Shown: positions 20,109 to 33,329, counted from the stretch's first letter. The stretch is 64,000 nucleotides of DNA from Piezodorus guildinii (GCA_023052935.1 CM041292.1:29275454-29339453); one strand, 5' to 3'. A program made the numbers and translations. The notes: a model not told the origin generated them from the letters alone.

Positions 20109-23102
20109 ATGGATTCCTCTGAGGTAAAACGCTCATTATCCGGAGGTAAACTAGTCCCCCGTTCGGGTCTCCGGGTGGGGACTGCTTCAGGGGAATCATG
20201 GCGCAAGATGAAAATTAGAGATCTAACAATAGGGACGTGGAACGTTAGAAGTTTAAATACGGCAGGTGGGTTAAAGTCGGTCGCGAATGAAGTTAAGGGG
20301 TACCATTTAGATATCGTTGCATTACAAGAGGTTCGCTGGCCAGGGGAGGGTTCGTTAACAGAAGGAAAGTATACTATTTGGTACGGGGGGAGTGTTAATT
20401 ATTGTCTAGGTACCGGGTTTTTGATTAGGAATAGATTTCTTTCCGCATTACGGGACGTACAGTTCTTTAGTGAAAGAATATCGGTTGCTATATTTCAAGG
20501 GCGTTGGTTTAAAATCGCGTTTATAAACATTCATTCTCCCACCGAAGACAGTGATGATGAAGTAAAATGCGAATTTTATGATAAACTAGAGTCGGTTTAC
20601 GATAAGTTACCGCGAAATTACATTAAGATAATACTAGGCGACGCGAACGCAAAGGTTGGAAGGGAAGAAATATATCGTCCTACAATCGGTAAAGAAAGTT
20701 TGCACGAATATAGTAATGATAATGGGACCCGACTAATAAACTTTGCCATTTCGAAAAACCTAGTAATCAAAAGTACTACATTTAAACATAAGGATATTCA
20801 TAAGTATACGTGGACATCGCCGGATGGACAAACACGGAATCAAATCGATCATGTTTTAATACAAAACAGATGGCAAAGTAGCATAATTAACGTGAGATCG
20901 TATCGGGGTGCAGAATGCGGTTCTGATCATGAATTAGTAATCGCGAAACTTCGACAAAAACTAAATACAAAAAAGAGAACACCGAACTATATTCGTCCCG
21001 AGAATTTTGATTTAGTTAAATTGAACAACCTCGAAATTAGAAAACAATTCGCGATAGAAGTAAAAAATCGGTTCGAAGCTTTGGAATCTTCAGACGAGGA
21101 ACACAAAGATGTAAACAAACTATGGGAAAGGATCAGGGATAATATTAAAGAGGTCGGTAATTTATGTCTTGGAAAAATCGAAAATAAAAAGAACAAACCT
21201 TGGTTCGACAGGAATTGTCAAAATATGTGCGAAAAAAGAAAAACCGCTAAACTGAATTCCTTAAATAATCCAAGCGATAATAATGTGGCTTATTTTCGGT
21301 TAGTAAAGAATGAAACTTCAAAACTCTTCAAAAATAAGAAAAGAGAGAATCTTAAAGGTAAAATAATAGAAATAGAAAAACACAGAAACGAAAATGACGT
21401 AAGAGAGATGTACAAAGGTATAAACAAATCGCGTAAAAGATTTGAGCCTCTATTGAATGCGGTTAAAGATGCAAATAACAATATAATTGCGGATCCTTCT
21501 GAGATATTAAATAAATTTAAACAACACTTTGACGACATCTTAAATGTGGAAAATAATAATCAATCTCCTCTCTCTGAATATCAGAGCGCTGAACCATGGA
21601 TAGACGCACCGAGTAAAGAGGAAGTCGAAATGGCGATAGGAAAATTAAAACGTTATAAGGCCGCAGGAAATGATAATATCACGAGTGAATTAATCAAGGC
21701 GTGTGGAGAAGCGGGCGTTTCCAAAATACATTTTTTAGTTAAAAAGATCTGGGAAACTGAAAAAATGCCCGAAGAATGGAAAGAATCAATACTTATTCCG
21801 ATTCACAAAAAAGGACCGAGGTCGGATTGTAACAACTATCGTGGGATCTCTCCTCTCCCAGTATGCTATAAAATATTCTCGTCAATTCTAACTAGTCGAA
21901 TCACGGAATACGCTGAGGAAATTATCGGAGATTACCAATGTGGTTTTAGGCGGAATCGCTCGCATATTGACCAAATATTTTCCTTACGTCAAATATTAGA
22001 GAAAAAATTGGAATACAACGGTGTTGTCCATCAACTTTATATCGATTTTAAAAAGGCTTATGATTCAATAGACCGTCAGAAGCTATATAACATCATGATT
22101 GAACAGGGAATACCTAGAAAGTTAGTAAACCTAGTAGAGATGTGTGTGTCGGAAACATTCCATAAAGTTAGAATCGGTCATAATTACTCCGAGAGATTTG
22201 AGGTGCGATCGGGTTTGAAACAGGGTGACTCCCTTTCACCTGTGTTATTTAATATAGCTTTAGAATATGTTATAGAAAAGGTGATGTGTACCAAGAAAGG
22301 CTTAAATATGGGTGACAAGATTCCGGTTTTGGGGTATGCCGATGATCTGGTACTGCTAGGCGAAGACACGGAAACCATACAACTAAATACAAGTGTGTTA
22401 GTAAAAACCGGTAAAGAAATAGGACTCGAATTAAATACCGATAAAACGAAGTATATGATTAGTAGCAGAAACGGTGTCGATCTTGGTGATATTGATGTAT
22501 CAGGTCATACTTTTGAACACGTAGAGAAATTCAAGTATTTAGGTTCAATTATAACTAGAAAAATGAAATCCAGGAAGAAATAAAATCCCGGTTAAAGGTG
22601 GGAAATGCGTGTTATTATTCAGTTGCTAAGTTACTTAGTTCGCGGCTGCTATCTAAAAACTTAAAGATTAGAATTTATAAAACTATTATTCTTCCAACGG
22701 TTCTTTACGGATGTGAAACGTGGCCGCTTACTTTAAAGGATGAACAACGGCTTAAGGTTTTCGAAAATAAGGTATTATGATTGTAATATGGAGGCCACTG
22801 GGGAGTTTAGAAGGTTGCATAACGCGGAATTGCGGAACTTGTATCCTGTGAATATAATTGAGCTGATTGCATCGCGGAGACTCAAATGGGCGAGTAAAGT
22901 TGTTGGGCTCGATGACGAGCGGATTCCGAGAAAGTTGGTATTTGCTGATCCGACTGGTAGGCGTCCGAAAGGTAGGCCGAAGCGGAGATGGGAGGATTGC
23001 GTTAAGGCTGATCTCGGGAGCTTGGGCTTGAATGGTGAGCATTGGACGAGTCTGTGTAGGCGGAATTTGGTGGTATCGGCATCGAACCTTCGGGTTCGCT
23101 AA
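20109..23102 (+). pseudogene. RTE-B endonuclease-reverse transcriptase, two frame breaks
   Basis: The first frame (20109-22583, 824 codons) holds the complete endonuclease: TWN at 43-45, E74, GDAN at 177-180, QIDH with D247, and S-D-H at 272-274. It also holds most of the RT: YIDFKKAYD with D646, GLKQGDSLSP near 702, and YADD at 743-746. At about 22558-22563 an A-run is one base short for KNEIQEEI-like continuation, which shifts the frame. Reading resumes at about 22570-22780 (YKTIILPTVLYGCETWPLTL). A second break at about 22770-22795 is some 16 nt shorter than the fragment at 36820. The last frame (to 23102) ends with GRRPKGRPKRRWEDCV and LCRRNL. All catalytic residues survive, but the thumb and C-terminal region are disconnected. 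The ATG at 20109 is the first in the frame; the domain itself begins near residue 40. Confidence 0.92.
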
Positions 23103-23140
23103 GCCTATTATTATTATTATTATATTATTGCTTTTTCTAA

Positions 23141-23728
23141 AATTCTATTGACATTCTCTTCCCTAGTTAGTCTACCTGATTTCATAAATCTCATATTCAG
23201 ATGCAGAAAAAATATTTCCCTTACTCCCTTACAGTACTTAACAGATACAAATATTCGACGGAGATTCTCCTGTATCCGAATGTGAGGAACAGCCGAATGA
23301 GAGTTTCGAACAAGAGACAATTCGTACGGCGAGAAGCAGCTGAGCTTCTATGTTTTATTCTGATCTCGAAATAACACCATTCACTGGATCAAGCTGATCT
23401 GAACTCAGATCATGTAAACTATTAAAGGTCGTATAGACGCAGTAACTAGGCTGATGAACGTAAAACTTATTCTGATCCAACATCGAGGTCGCCGACTTCT
23501 CCGTCGATAAAGACTCTCAGACAAATTACGCTGTTATCCTAAAAGTAGTTTAATATAAATATCTCAGAATATGATGTTTAATGTGATTTTATGAAGAATG
23601 AGATGTTTTAGGTGGCGTTAAAAAAAGATTCAAAATCATAAAAAAATCTTAATTAACTAATATTTCCTACGTTATGGTTTTTTATTAAAGCTCTTTCGTT
23701 GAATATAATAATACTAATAAACTAATCG
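23141..23728. other. Unassigned sequence
   Basis: No gene was recognised. 23240-23530 is moderately GC-rich, but no reading frame or repeat family could be supported. Confidence 0.4.
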
Positions 23729-24007
23729 TTGGCATCAACATCAGTGGCTAGCGTTGTAGCCAGCCACACTAAATTTGTGAGTTCGAATCCCAGTCCCAGG
23801 AGGACTTTTTCAAGCATACAATTAAATGGGGATTTACTCACGGCCTCCCACGTGTATGTGGCCACTCAAAAAAATAGGCATAGGAAGTGATGACCCTATC
23901 CTATAAAATGCCATCGAGTTTCGTGGTGTGGACACTTAAAACCATACCGCGCGGCCAAGAGCCTCCAAGGCCTGTCGCGCCAACCGAAGAAAAGAAGAAG
24001 AAGAATC
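23729..24007 (+). mobile_element. SINE-3 with 9-bp TSD and GAA tail
   Basis: It is flanked by AACTAATCG at 23720-23728 and 24008-24016. The head has CAGTGGCTAGCG and the B box GAGTTCGAATCCC. The body ends GGCCTGTCGCGCCAACC, followed by GAAGAAAAGAAGAAG. The GAA-type tail is the same kind that ends RTE-A, making that LINE clade its likely partner. Confidence 0.85.
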
Positions 24008-24346
24008 AACTAATCGGTATTAAATGTCATTAACTTTGTTGAAATAGTTTTTTACTTAATCCCTGTAATTTTAAAAAGGTTATTTTTTTCTTATTTCCTC
24101 GATTAAAATCGTACGATTAGTTAAAATGAAAAAGCCTATTTCTTTTTTCTGAAGATAAGGTAGGAATCTTTGATAAGCTTGCGCTCGAGAAGAATTTCAT
24201 ATTGCTGCTGTACCAAAATCCCTCGTAATTCTAAATTATATCAGGAAGTACAGAACGATTGCAGCTGATGTGACTTCCTTCGACCTACACTAATTCTCAT
24301 GTTCATTGATACTGCTTGGTGAGAAGCGCTGAGATTTCCTGGATCC

Positions 24347-25190
<844 letters not shown>

Positions 25191-25194
25191 CAGC

Positions 25195-25480
25195 AATTTT
25201 TACAACGCTTTTTGAAAACTAACTGACGACACAATACTTGATGTGAAATTAAATTGACTTGAATTCATGTAGGTTTTATTCTGATTTAAATAGTGTAACA
25301 GTACTTGAAAGAGGAATTTCTTTCCTCTAAAGCATTTTTTATTTCATCTTATATATTTTAGAATTTCTAAGTTTCAGTACAGGTGGTTATAAAATATTAA
25401 ATAATTTTACAAACAATTAAAAAGAAAACAGAAGAATATTTTCTTATTTTTTTTTAAGGATAGTAATATGGATGTATAAT
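25195..25480 (+). repeat. Diverged T-repeat fragment
   Basis: It shares with intact copies TTCATGTAGGTTTTATTCTGA followed by TTTAAATAGT, the CTCTAAAG block and the 'gtataatataacgttg' block. The termini are lost. Confidence 0.55.
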
Positions 25481-26155
25481 ATAACGTTGTATGGGCTGAA
25501 AAATTATCATTATCACCTATAAACGAGTTGTATAAGGTACTGAGTGACGACAGAGAACTTCAAGTTGTTTTCCATCGATTTTTTTTTTCAAAAGGAATTT
25601 AAGGGGATTTGTGTGTTGTGTATACAGATTTTTTTAACCTTAATGGATATAGATTTAAAATATTTTATGAAGCTTTTTCCTCCGTTATTTGGTGATACAA
25701 TTTTACAAATACAAATGGACTAATATTATCAAATAAATAAAATGTAGAAATTCACATTTAATTTATTTCATTTGTTTTTATATCATATTTTCATTCGCGA
25801 CTGTTAGAAGCTATCTGCCAATAACAAGTGTGTTATATAGAAACGTAAGCTGTAGACATCCACAGGCACGGGGATGGAAAGTGCCCACCCCTTTCTAGGC
25901 TTTAATTTAGCAGAAGAGGTCTCTCATCCAGCTTCTCTTCGGCCTTCTACTAACAGTCATTCAGTTATTGACATGACCTTTTATAAGCCCTTTATCGTGC
26001 TTGAGCCATTTTCTTGAAACCAGAATTGAGAGCTCAGTCTTGGTCAACTGTTGGTTGTTTTAAGTCCGTATGTATGTTTTTGTTGTTTACTTACCAATGA
26101 CCTGTCCTTATGGTCTTAAAAATGTTTTATTGAAATCATTGTAGTTTTTGTGTGT
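25481..26155. other. Unassigned sequence
   Basis: No gene was recognised. About 25850-26040 is less AT-rich, but no frame is open through it. Confidence 0.45.
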
Positions 26156-26159
26156 CTTT

Positions 26160-26480
26160 TTTAGTAAGACATGAGCATGTGAAAGTAGGTCCATATGGGT
26201 TCAAGTAGATATGTGTATGTATTCAGTTTCTGTATAATTTTTAGTTATGCTGATTTAGATAGAAGAGAGTATAGTACTTTCTGTCGGTTGGTTGAGAGTC
26301 TGTCTTTTCATCTTGAATGTTAGGCCCAAGTCATTCTTCTATCGAATATTAGTCCAGGTAATGTAGAGGGTTGGTCTGAGGAAGTGAGTTGTCGCCGATT
26401 AAAAATTGTGGGCAAGTGTTTTGTCGTAGTTTTAATGTTATGATTTTGACTTGTCATGATTTAATTGAAGTTTTCCAAAG
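26160..26480 (-). mobile_element. Degraded jockey-type RT fragment
   Basis: The minus strand reads KIITLKLRQNTCPQF, then LHYLGLIFDRRMTW after a shift, then EPIWTY: the C-terminal RT/thumb blocks found in jockey-A (CKHITFTLRRRSCPQ, YLGFLLDKRLTW, KPIWTYG). Stops and shifts are frequent, so this is an old copy. Confidence 0.7.
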
Positions 26481-27088
26481 AGACTAATTTTGTAGGAACA
26501 GTAAATGATTTCAATATTTTCATAGTTACTACAACATGACATTATTTTTGTAAACATATATATCGTTGTAATGGTTTTTTTGACCCTGATACATACTTAT
26601 CTAAAATATTTTCGTGTAGATCGCACGATAACTTAAAAATTATCACCAACGAAATGAGTTTTACAATTAAGGTTATCTATATTACTAAAAGGGTATATTA
26701 GATATCTTGATAGAGTTGGAAGGATAGGGTTGCTATTGAGGGCGGGAGTAGGGTGTAGTTAGTATTCATCTAATGTAGACTCCTCATTCCAACAAAAAAA
26801 AATATATCTCTATGCTTATAGTTCTCTATTATCTGCAGTCTTGACTCTCTTCTTTCCTTTAATAGTTCTGCCGGCATTACTAGGGCACACTATTACTATA
26901 ATGTTGAAAAAATAAAAAAAAATGTACCTATCCCATTTCTTTGAAATAGAAACCTTGGTTTAATAGATGTTTAACCCAAACTAACTATGGGAATAAACTA
27001 ACCAATTTAAAACAATAAGAAATAAATTAATTAAAGCTAGTATAATTATTTTTATATTTTCAGATTAAAAAAAAAAAAAATAAAATGA
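26481..27088. other. Unassigned AT-rich sequence
   Basis: No gene or repeat family was recognised. Confidence 0.5.
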
Positions 27089-27400
27089 GGTAGGCTTGGT
27101 CTAATAGATAGAAAATTAGGTTACTGTTCGAACCCTGTTACTACTCTAACCCCAGCTGAGGTATATATTATTTATTCTGTTATTTTAGCCGTGGAGTGAC
27201 CCTGGAGTATGAAGACCCTCCTGGGGCACACCCAGCCTCTATAAAGTAGGTACTCAAAATTGGAGAAAAAACCTGGCGGCGGTGCTTGATTTATGCCTAA
27301 TCACTTTCTTGCACGGATGTTGGCAGGAAAAAGTGCTAATAATTACTGAGCCCAAGACACTGCATGAGTTTTCAGGGTAAAGGTAGGTTATACTAAAAAA
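27089..27400 (+). mobile_element. SINE-2, diverged
   Basis: The head has AGGCTTGGTCTAATAGATAG (A-box region) and TGTTCGAACCC (B box). The body contains CCTCCTGGGGCACACCCAGC, TATAAAGTAGGTAC and AAAAACCTGGCGG, and ends in an A-run near 27395. It is less well preserved than the copy at 33891. Confidence 0.85.
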
Positions 27401-27720
27401 AAAAAAATAATAAAATGTTCAGTAACTATGAATTTTAGGAAAATGGGGAAAAACAGGGCTCCGAAACAGACTTTTATAAAAATATTTAATAAAAAATAAT
27501 ATTTTTTCAAAACAGTACTATTGACTAATGAACATTAAACAATGTTTAGTTATTATACTCGTATATCATATGGTATATTATATATTTGATTTAATTTAAG
27601 CTGTTCATAATTTACATTGTTTATTTTTATGACCCAAAACTTTAGATTACTGAATATTTGTCATTTTAATGCCACAAAATTCGTTGAGAATTCATTTATT
27701 TCCTAATTAAAATACTTCCA
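27401..27720. other. Unassigned AT-rich sequence
   Basis: Nothing recognised. Confidence 0.5.
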
Positions 27721-27815
27721 CCTATCCTGAAGAACACTGATCCTGGATAGGCAATAGATTCTTCTAATAGCATCTTCCGATTAGCCAAAGTAACGTTATG
27801 TTGAATAAAACAATG
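27721..27815 (+). mobile_element. SINE-1 tail remnant
   Basis: It keeps CCTATCCTGAAGAACACTG, CCTGGATAGG and CGATTAGCCAAAGTAACGTT, the 3' third of SINE-1. Confidence 0.65.
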
Positions 27816-28320
27816 AATAACACTAGTTGGGAACCAGAGATTTACAGGTCACTATCAGGGCCTATAGAAGCCAACTAAACCAGATAATGTGAAAATATTC
27901 TTCAAGTAAATAAGAATATATTCTAACCATTTCAGAAATGTGAGAAGAGCAGAAGGTAGAAAGATAAAGTCAGAGGCTGTATTAATATAAATTATAATAG
28001 GGAGTTATCAGTCTGCGTTAGGTCTCCCCCGGTGGGACCTTATGTCAACCATTTCTCTCTCTTCTATTTTCGACTAATTTATCTCCGTCAATGCTTTCTT
28101 AAATGAAAAAATATAAACATCGAATCCGAAGTAATTTTATTTCAATAAACTTAATTTATTCAGACAATAAATAGATACAAATTATTTAATTGCTTATATT
28201 TACTGACCACAACCCGGACTAATACTCTCCTGATTAATTATAATATATAACATACAATTAATTTTAAAGAAAATTCACTAAAATCTCATACTATATGATT
28301 ATTGCACCTATGTTTACATA
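27816..28320. other. Unassigned AT-rich sequence
   Basis: No gene or repeat family was recognised. Confidence 0.5.
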
Positions 28321-29157
28321 TTTTTACTTTCACTTACTATATATAGTAAGGGAAAGTATTGCGATCGTGAACATTTTCTAATTCCAGTTTTCAACGAAAA
28401 TGCACATTTAAGGGTCCTCTGAGTCCAAAAAAAAAAGTCCCGCAAAAAGCTCAGTGTGGTAACTCCCGGGCGGAAACGGTAAGTCCTATGAAACTGCAAT
28501 TTCATATTTAAGACAAATATACGCCCTAGACGTAATAAAACCTTTTTCATTAAAATGAGCTTACCAGAAGAGCCACTTGCTATATCGATATAAAAATTTA
28601 ATGGGCTTTGATATCATGTAAGTTTCATTCTGATTAAAATGGTTTGACAGGGCTTAAATGCCGATTTTTTAAATATTCTTTCTTTAAAGTACCTTTAATT
28701 TTGTTGATTCTATAAAAATAACTACATTATCTTGTTACCACAAATACAAAACAGGTAAATATATAAATTGAATGAATTCGATACCCAACTAAAGGAGAAA
28801 CATATAATTATTATTAGATAAATATTTTTTTAATGCAATTTTTCGGTTTTGAACATAAGTACAGTAATATACATGTATGATATACCGTTGGAAAGCTAAA
28901 GATTTTAGAAAAAATATTATCTCATACGCAAGCTTTTAAAAGTTAATAGAGAGTGATAAAAAGCCGATAAAACTAAGCGATTGTTTTATATAATAATATA
29001 ATAGATTTTTTAATAAAACACATGTTTCTGTAGAAATACAATTTAATTAATTCTTTAATAGTTTTACTAATTTTTATCTCAAACTGTATTTGAAAATTCT
29101 TTAGTTGATTTTAACAACGGATGGAAGTGAAAGTCGTGTGCCCGCACCAGATTTTTT
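28321..29157 (+). repeat. T-repeat copy 2, complete (837 bp)
   Basis: It begins TTTTTACTTTCACTTACTAT and ends AAGTGAAAGTCGTGTG plus CACCAGATTTTTT. The two ends share an inverted ACTTTCACTTAC / GTAAGTGAAAGT core, here mutated at the right. There is no coding capacity. It resembles a non-autonomous DNA element, but no TSD could be fixed, so the class is open. Confidence 0.8.
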
Positions 29158-29585
29158 GGTACAGTTATCCGTAAGGTATTTACATTTAGCTAAGTTAAGC
29201 GCATTTATGACTTTATGTTGATGCTAAATTACTTTGTTAGGTAAATGAACCGCAGTGAGGTGAGGAGGCAGGTGTGTTTTGGGGTGAGTAATTCAGCCAT
29301 AACTGTGACAAGATACATCATCTGCCATCTCATGTAGTTGGCGTTTGATCATCCTTAGTGAATATATTACCACTCTCTTCCTGTGGCAACAGTATTTCAT
29401 CTCCGCGAAGGATACTTATGTCAGATTAGTCTTCAAAGTCATCCTTAAACTAGACATTTATTATGCTAAATGCTCTAAAGGGTTGTTAAGATCAATTCCA
29501 ATAATTATAACGCTAATGAAGGCCATAGCTTGTTACGGTTGTAATATTAATAGCACCGGTATATTTAGATAATATTTTTAATATA
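29158..29585. other. Unassigned sequence
   Basis: No feature was recognised. Confidence 0.45.
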
Positions 29586-29589
29586 TTCT

Positions 29590-29880
29590 GGCCGTACCTA
29601 AATACGCAAGTAAGTAGTGGGGGGGAGGCACAGAAGGTGCATGCGCATCTCACATGCGATAAGACAGAGAGGCGCACGGAGTGGCAGTAGGAAGACACCC
29701 GAGTGACAGGCAGCTACGCTGGATTTGTTCTCCTCCACTACACATCCCGACGACTTCGTGAGGAAGCCGGGAGATTTTTCCGGAAAGGAGATCGGAGGAA
29801 GGAGAACTGTCACACGAGGACTTACGGTAATTGGGAGAGCACTATTAACCCGCCTCCCTGTGTTGTGAAGTAAATAATCC
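29590..29880. other. GC- and CpG-richer island of unknown function
   Basis: This block is purine-rich and GC-rich against an AT-rich background, with CATGCGCATCTCACATGCG and several CCGG/CGG sites. It includes a potential splice-donor context ACGGTAATT near 29824. It could be a host first exon or promoter. No conserved protein was recognised in any frame. Confidence 0.3.
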
Positions 29881-30679
29881 TACTGGCCAGAGAAATAAGG
29901 ACTATATAACTAAACTATGTATATAGATTTAATAGAGGATATACTATGGGTTTTTTTATTTTTAATTTGTTTATAAAAATAGAATTTGTGTATGTAAAGT
30001 TGAGTTTAGTTTACAGGGTTTTCTTTAATTAAGTATAAATAGTTTTGTTTTTATAATATTCTAGAGTAGGATTTTTTTTATTTTGGTTGATGTAAATATA
30101 TTTTGTATGTGTGAATTGTTTTTTTATTTTATCCTTTAATTAAATATACATGTTTTTTATATCTTTATTATACGGGAAATTTTATGTTTGTTTATTTATG
30201 GTTTTTGGTTTTTGTTTTATTTATTGGCACAAAACATCTTGGTCATCAGTGCCAGATACACTCAGGTTTATTTATGGTATGTGTAAAGGTACAGCCAGAA
30301 TTTAATTTGTTTACTTCTTTATAACCTAAAATAATGACTGGTTTTACTTTAAAGTTTATGTTTAATGTTTTAGTTATTTACATTAAAAAATAACGTGGCC
30401 TCCTGAATAATAGACCAGGACAAATTTGAACCCACACCCTTCTCCACTGAGTGTGGGCAATCTATGAGACGAGGGTTACAGCTTCCCAATAGTTAAACTC
30501 CGACGGGCAAGAAATTGTTATTGAAATATTTCAATCAATGGAAGGTTGTTATGAAAAAATGAAATTATATTTTGTTGCCAATATTTTTCTTGGCAAGCGT
30601 CATTCCTCTAGGAATTATAGCGTAAGATGTAAAGAAAACGTAAGTGAGACGAATAAGGTAGTATAGCATTGCAAAAACA
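29881..30679. other. Unassigned AT-rich sequence
   Basis: T-rich throughout. A possible decayed tRNA-like B box lies on the minus strand near 30435-30445 (GGGTTCAAATTTG), with no other SINE support. Confidence 0.4.
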
Positions 30680-31715
30680 AAATTACCAATAAAATATTCA
30701 TTGCAAGTATATGTTAAAAAGGAGAGTTTCGCCATCGTGAAAATTTTTGAATTGTCGTTTTCAACGTAATTATACGTTTTACAGCCCCCTTACTTCAAAT
30801 GACTAAGTCCCACAAAATGGCCTGTGTTTGTGTGTATGGTAAGTCATGCCCGAAACCAATTCTTCTTTTTTGAGAAAGTTTATACATTAGAAGCGAATAC
30901 GGCTGGGACGTTACAGCTACTTTTTCACCCAAATCGACTAACAAAAAAAAGACACTATATACTATGCATTTTGCAATTTTTACGATTTTCTTCAAGATTT
31001 TGGTTAAACTCGCTTTATTTTGTAGGTTTCATTTTGATTGAAATAGTATTATTATATAATATCATATGCCGATATTAATAATTGTCTTCCTTTAAAGAAC
31101 CATTCAAATTATTTTCAAAAAAATTAATAATATCATCTTATTAGACCGATACAAAACAGATAATATACAATTTTTTATTAACAGAAGTCATAAACTTTTC
31201 CTATCTAGGTTTCACCAGGATAGGGATCTTTAAAGTTTACCTGATATCGCACAGGTACAGGACCAACTTTTTACGTTCCCATCGAAGGACGGCATGGCTA
31301 GGACCACTTGCAGGTTTGAAATAACAACCTTGGGAATGTTTATTCTATCCATTATGCCACAGGTGGCCCCAATATTCAATTTCAACGAATTTAATAACTA
31401 ACTAAAAGATATAAAAGAGCAGTCATATACTTTTAGTTGTTTTTTTTTCCGAACATAAGAATTGTGCCATAGCTGTATAACATACCGTTAGGAAAGCTAA
31501 AAATTTTAGCTATAAGTAATTTTATATACAAAGTTTGTAAGGTAATGGAGAGGTATGAAATGTGGATACAACTCATTGCTGTATGTCATAATTTCTGTTA
31601 GGTATTTAATCTGAAATACATGTTTCAATCGAAACTCAATGTCTTATTTAACTTATTTCAAGGTTCACTTTAAAATTTCTTAAATTTATTTTAGTGACGG
31701 AGGTAAGTGAAACTC
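30680..31715 (+). repeat. T-repeat copy 3, with a SINE-1 fragment inside
   Basis: The family blocks are present in order: GCCATCGTGAAAA, ACTAAGTCCCACAAAATGG, GTAGGTTTCATTTTGATTGA, 'ataccgttaggaaagctaaa', and AACTGAAGTGACGGAGGTAAGTG-like right end near 31700. SINE-1 sequence interrupts it at 31195-31372. Confidence 0.75.
31195..31372 (-). mobile_element. SINE-1 fragment
   Basis: It carries the antisense SINE-1 body: CCTATCTAGG with CCAGGATAGG, GATATCGCACAGGTACAGGA, GAAGGACGGCAT and CAGGTTTGAA. The internal hairpin segment has been deleted. Confidence 0.75.
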
Positions 31716-31789
31716 AAGGGTAGTTCCCTATTTTTTTTTTTTTAATAATTGAATTCTGTATCTGTTACAAGACCGAAATTCCATGTAAA

Positions 31790-31960
31790 ACTAATCTATA
31801 AAGAAGGCGAAAAGACGCTAAGCACGCAATACAAGAAAGTAATGCGGCTATTTATCAGTAGCCTTTCGCCGGGGTTTTCCTTCAGGGGCTTTTCGTGAAG
31901 GAAGTGAGGCCACTCGCTCAGCACCTGCTTCCCGTCTCGGCCAAACTGATATCCAACATT
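31790..31960. other. GC-richer unassigned block
   Basis: A distinct block with CCTTTCGCCGGGGTTTTCC and a CTTCACGAAAAG-type inverted pair near 31890. It has no recognisable coding or repeat identity. Confidence 0.3.
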
Positions 31961-32235
31961 AATTTTGTTTTGTACATTTGCTTCGTCAAATGATGCAATA
32001 TAAATTTCTGATGAATTAAAAGATACTTTAAAATAGAACCTATGTTAAAAAAAAAAAAAAAATAATAATCAAAAGACACCTTTGTATAAAATTATGAGAA
32101 TAACTTAATCTAATGTACAGAATAGAATAAAAAAAAAATACGCTGTAAAATAAGTTAGAAACCTTTTTTATTGGTGATTTCAATAAACACTTTCGATTCC
32201 TGTAAATATTTTAATCAATTATATGTAACATATTT
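31961..32235. other. Unassigned AT-rich sequence
   Basis: Nothing recognised. Confidence 0.45.
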
Positions 32236-32239
32236 TAAT

Positions 32240-32500
32240 CTAATTCTTTTCGCCATCTTTCGGGTAATTTTTGGAATTTGGTAATCATCAACATTTGAAA
32301 GACAACACGCTTTGCGTGCTTCAAGTGGGAATTTCCGGTTCTGAACCCAGCAAACCAATTGCAGACAGCGTTTCCTCTTAACGTATCATGGCAATACACA
32401 ATGCAAATTCTGTTAAACGTCTCTGCACCAGAATTTCATTTTCGAAAATAAAAAAGTCATTAACTGACGAAAATGATTTTTTACTCTTCCATTTTGAAAG
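32240..32500 (-). pseudogene. Mariner M3 transposase N-terminal remnant
   Basis: The minus strand decodes in pieces as FRQLMTFLFSKMKF, RICIVYCHDTLRGNAV and CNWFAGFRTGNSHLKHAKR: the helix-turn-helix region of mariner transposases (usual pattern: ICxVYG, WFARFRSG, D-x-x-R). A paralogous fragment is at 62950. No catalytic region is present. Confidence 0.65.
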
Positions 32501-32559
32501 TGAAATACCTCTTGAAGATCTCGGTTAAAACTGGTGCATAAATATTTTACCATAGGAAA

Positions 32560-33320
32560 AATGAGTGAAAGATTTAAAAAACTAAAAGTCGTACAAAACT
32601 AAACTTTCATATTTATGACAACTGGTGATCCATTATACCTTGCATATTACAACTTTTTTCAAAAACAGCTGTAAATTTTTTTAATAAACTCGCTATATCG
32701 ATGTGAAATTTAATGGTCTTAATATCATGCTGGTTTCATCTTCATTAAAATCGTTTAAGAGAGCTTAAATATCAATTTTTAAATTTTTTTCAATAGCACT
32801 TTTAATTTTTTAGGTCCTCAATAATTAAAGATGTCAACTATTTACTATTGATTAAAGTGGTTAAATATACAAGTTGAAGGAATTTAATAACCCACTGAAA
32901 GATATTAGACTAATTTTATTTAAGAATAGAAAAAAAATAAATAAATAAAAAATGTATATGGAATATATCTTTAAGGGATGATAAGTATACTGCGTTATTT
33001 AAACGACCCGGTGTATTTTGGCAGCATTTCCAAAAAATAAAGCATTTCTCTCACGAACATAAGAATGGTATTATACAATTATAATAAACCGTTGGGAAGG
33101 TAAAGATATGAGAAAAAAATGTTATATTATATACAAATTTGTTAGGTAATGAAGAAAAAGCGGACACAACTATGTCAACGTTGTAAGTCATAATTTCTAT
33201 TGTTATATCATTCAATCTAAAACACAAGTATCCATCAACACTCTATGTATTCTTTAACTCTTTTAAAGGCTAACTTTATTTAAAAGCTCTTAAATTTTCA
33301 TAGTGGAGGTAAGCGAACGT
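32560..33320 (+). repeat. T-repeat copy 4, left end missing
   Basis: It follows the family from AAACTTTCATATTTATGACA to CATAGTGGAGGTAAGCGAA near 33300-33315. A local insertion near 32940-33050 is not found in other copies. Confidence 0.7.
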
Positions 33321-33329
33321 GTTGTTATA

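Larger units (their letters stand above)
19896..23125 (+). mobile_element. RTE-B: near-complete RTE-clade LINE, frameshifted
   Basis: A perfect 15-bp duplication TATTGCTTTTTCTAA lies at 19881-19895 and 23126-23140. The element is 3.23 kb, with a leader of about 210 nt, one EN-RT reading frame and a 3' end in a (TTA)n tail (about 23107-23122). The perfect TSD implies a fairly recent insertion, yet the frame is broken twice, so it was probably copied in trans or decayed quickly. Fragments of the family lie at 6722 and 36775. Confidence 0.92.
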
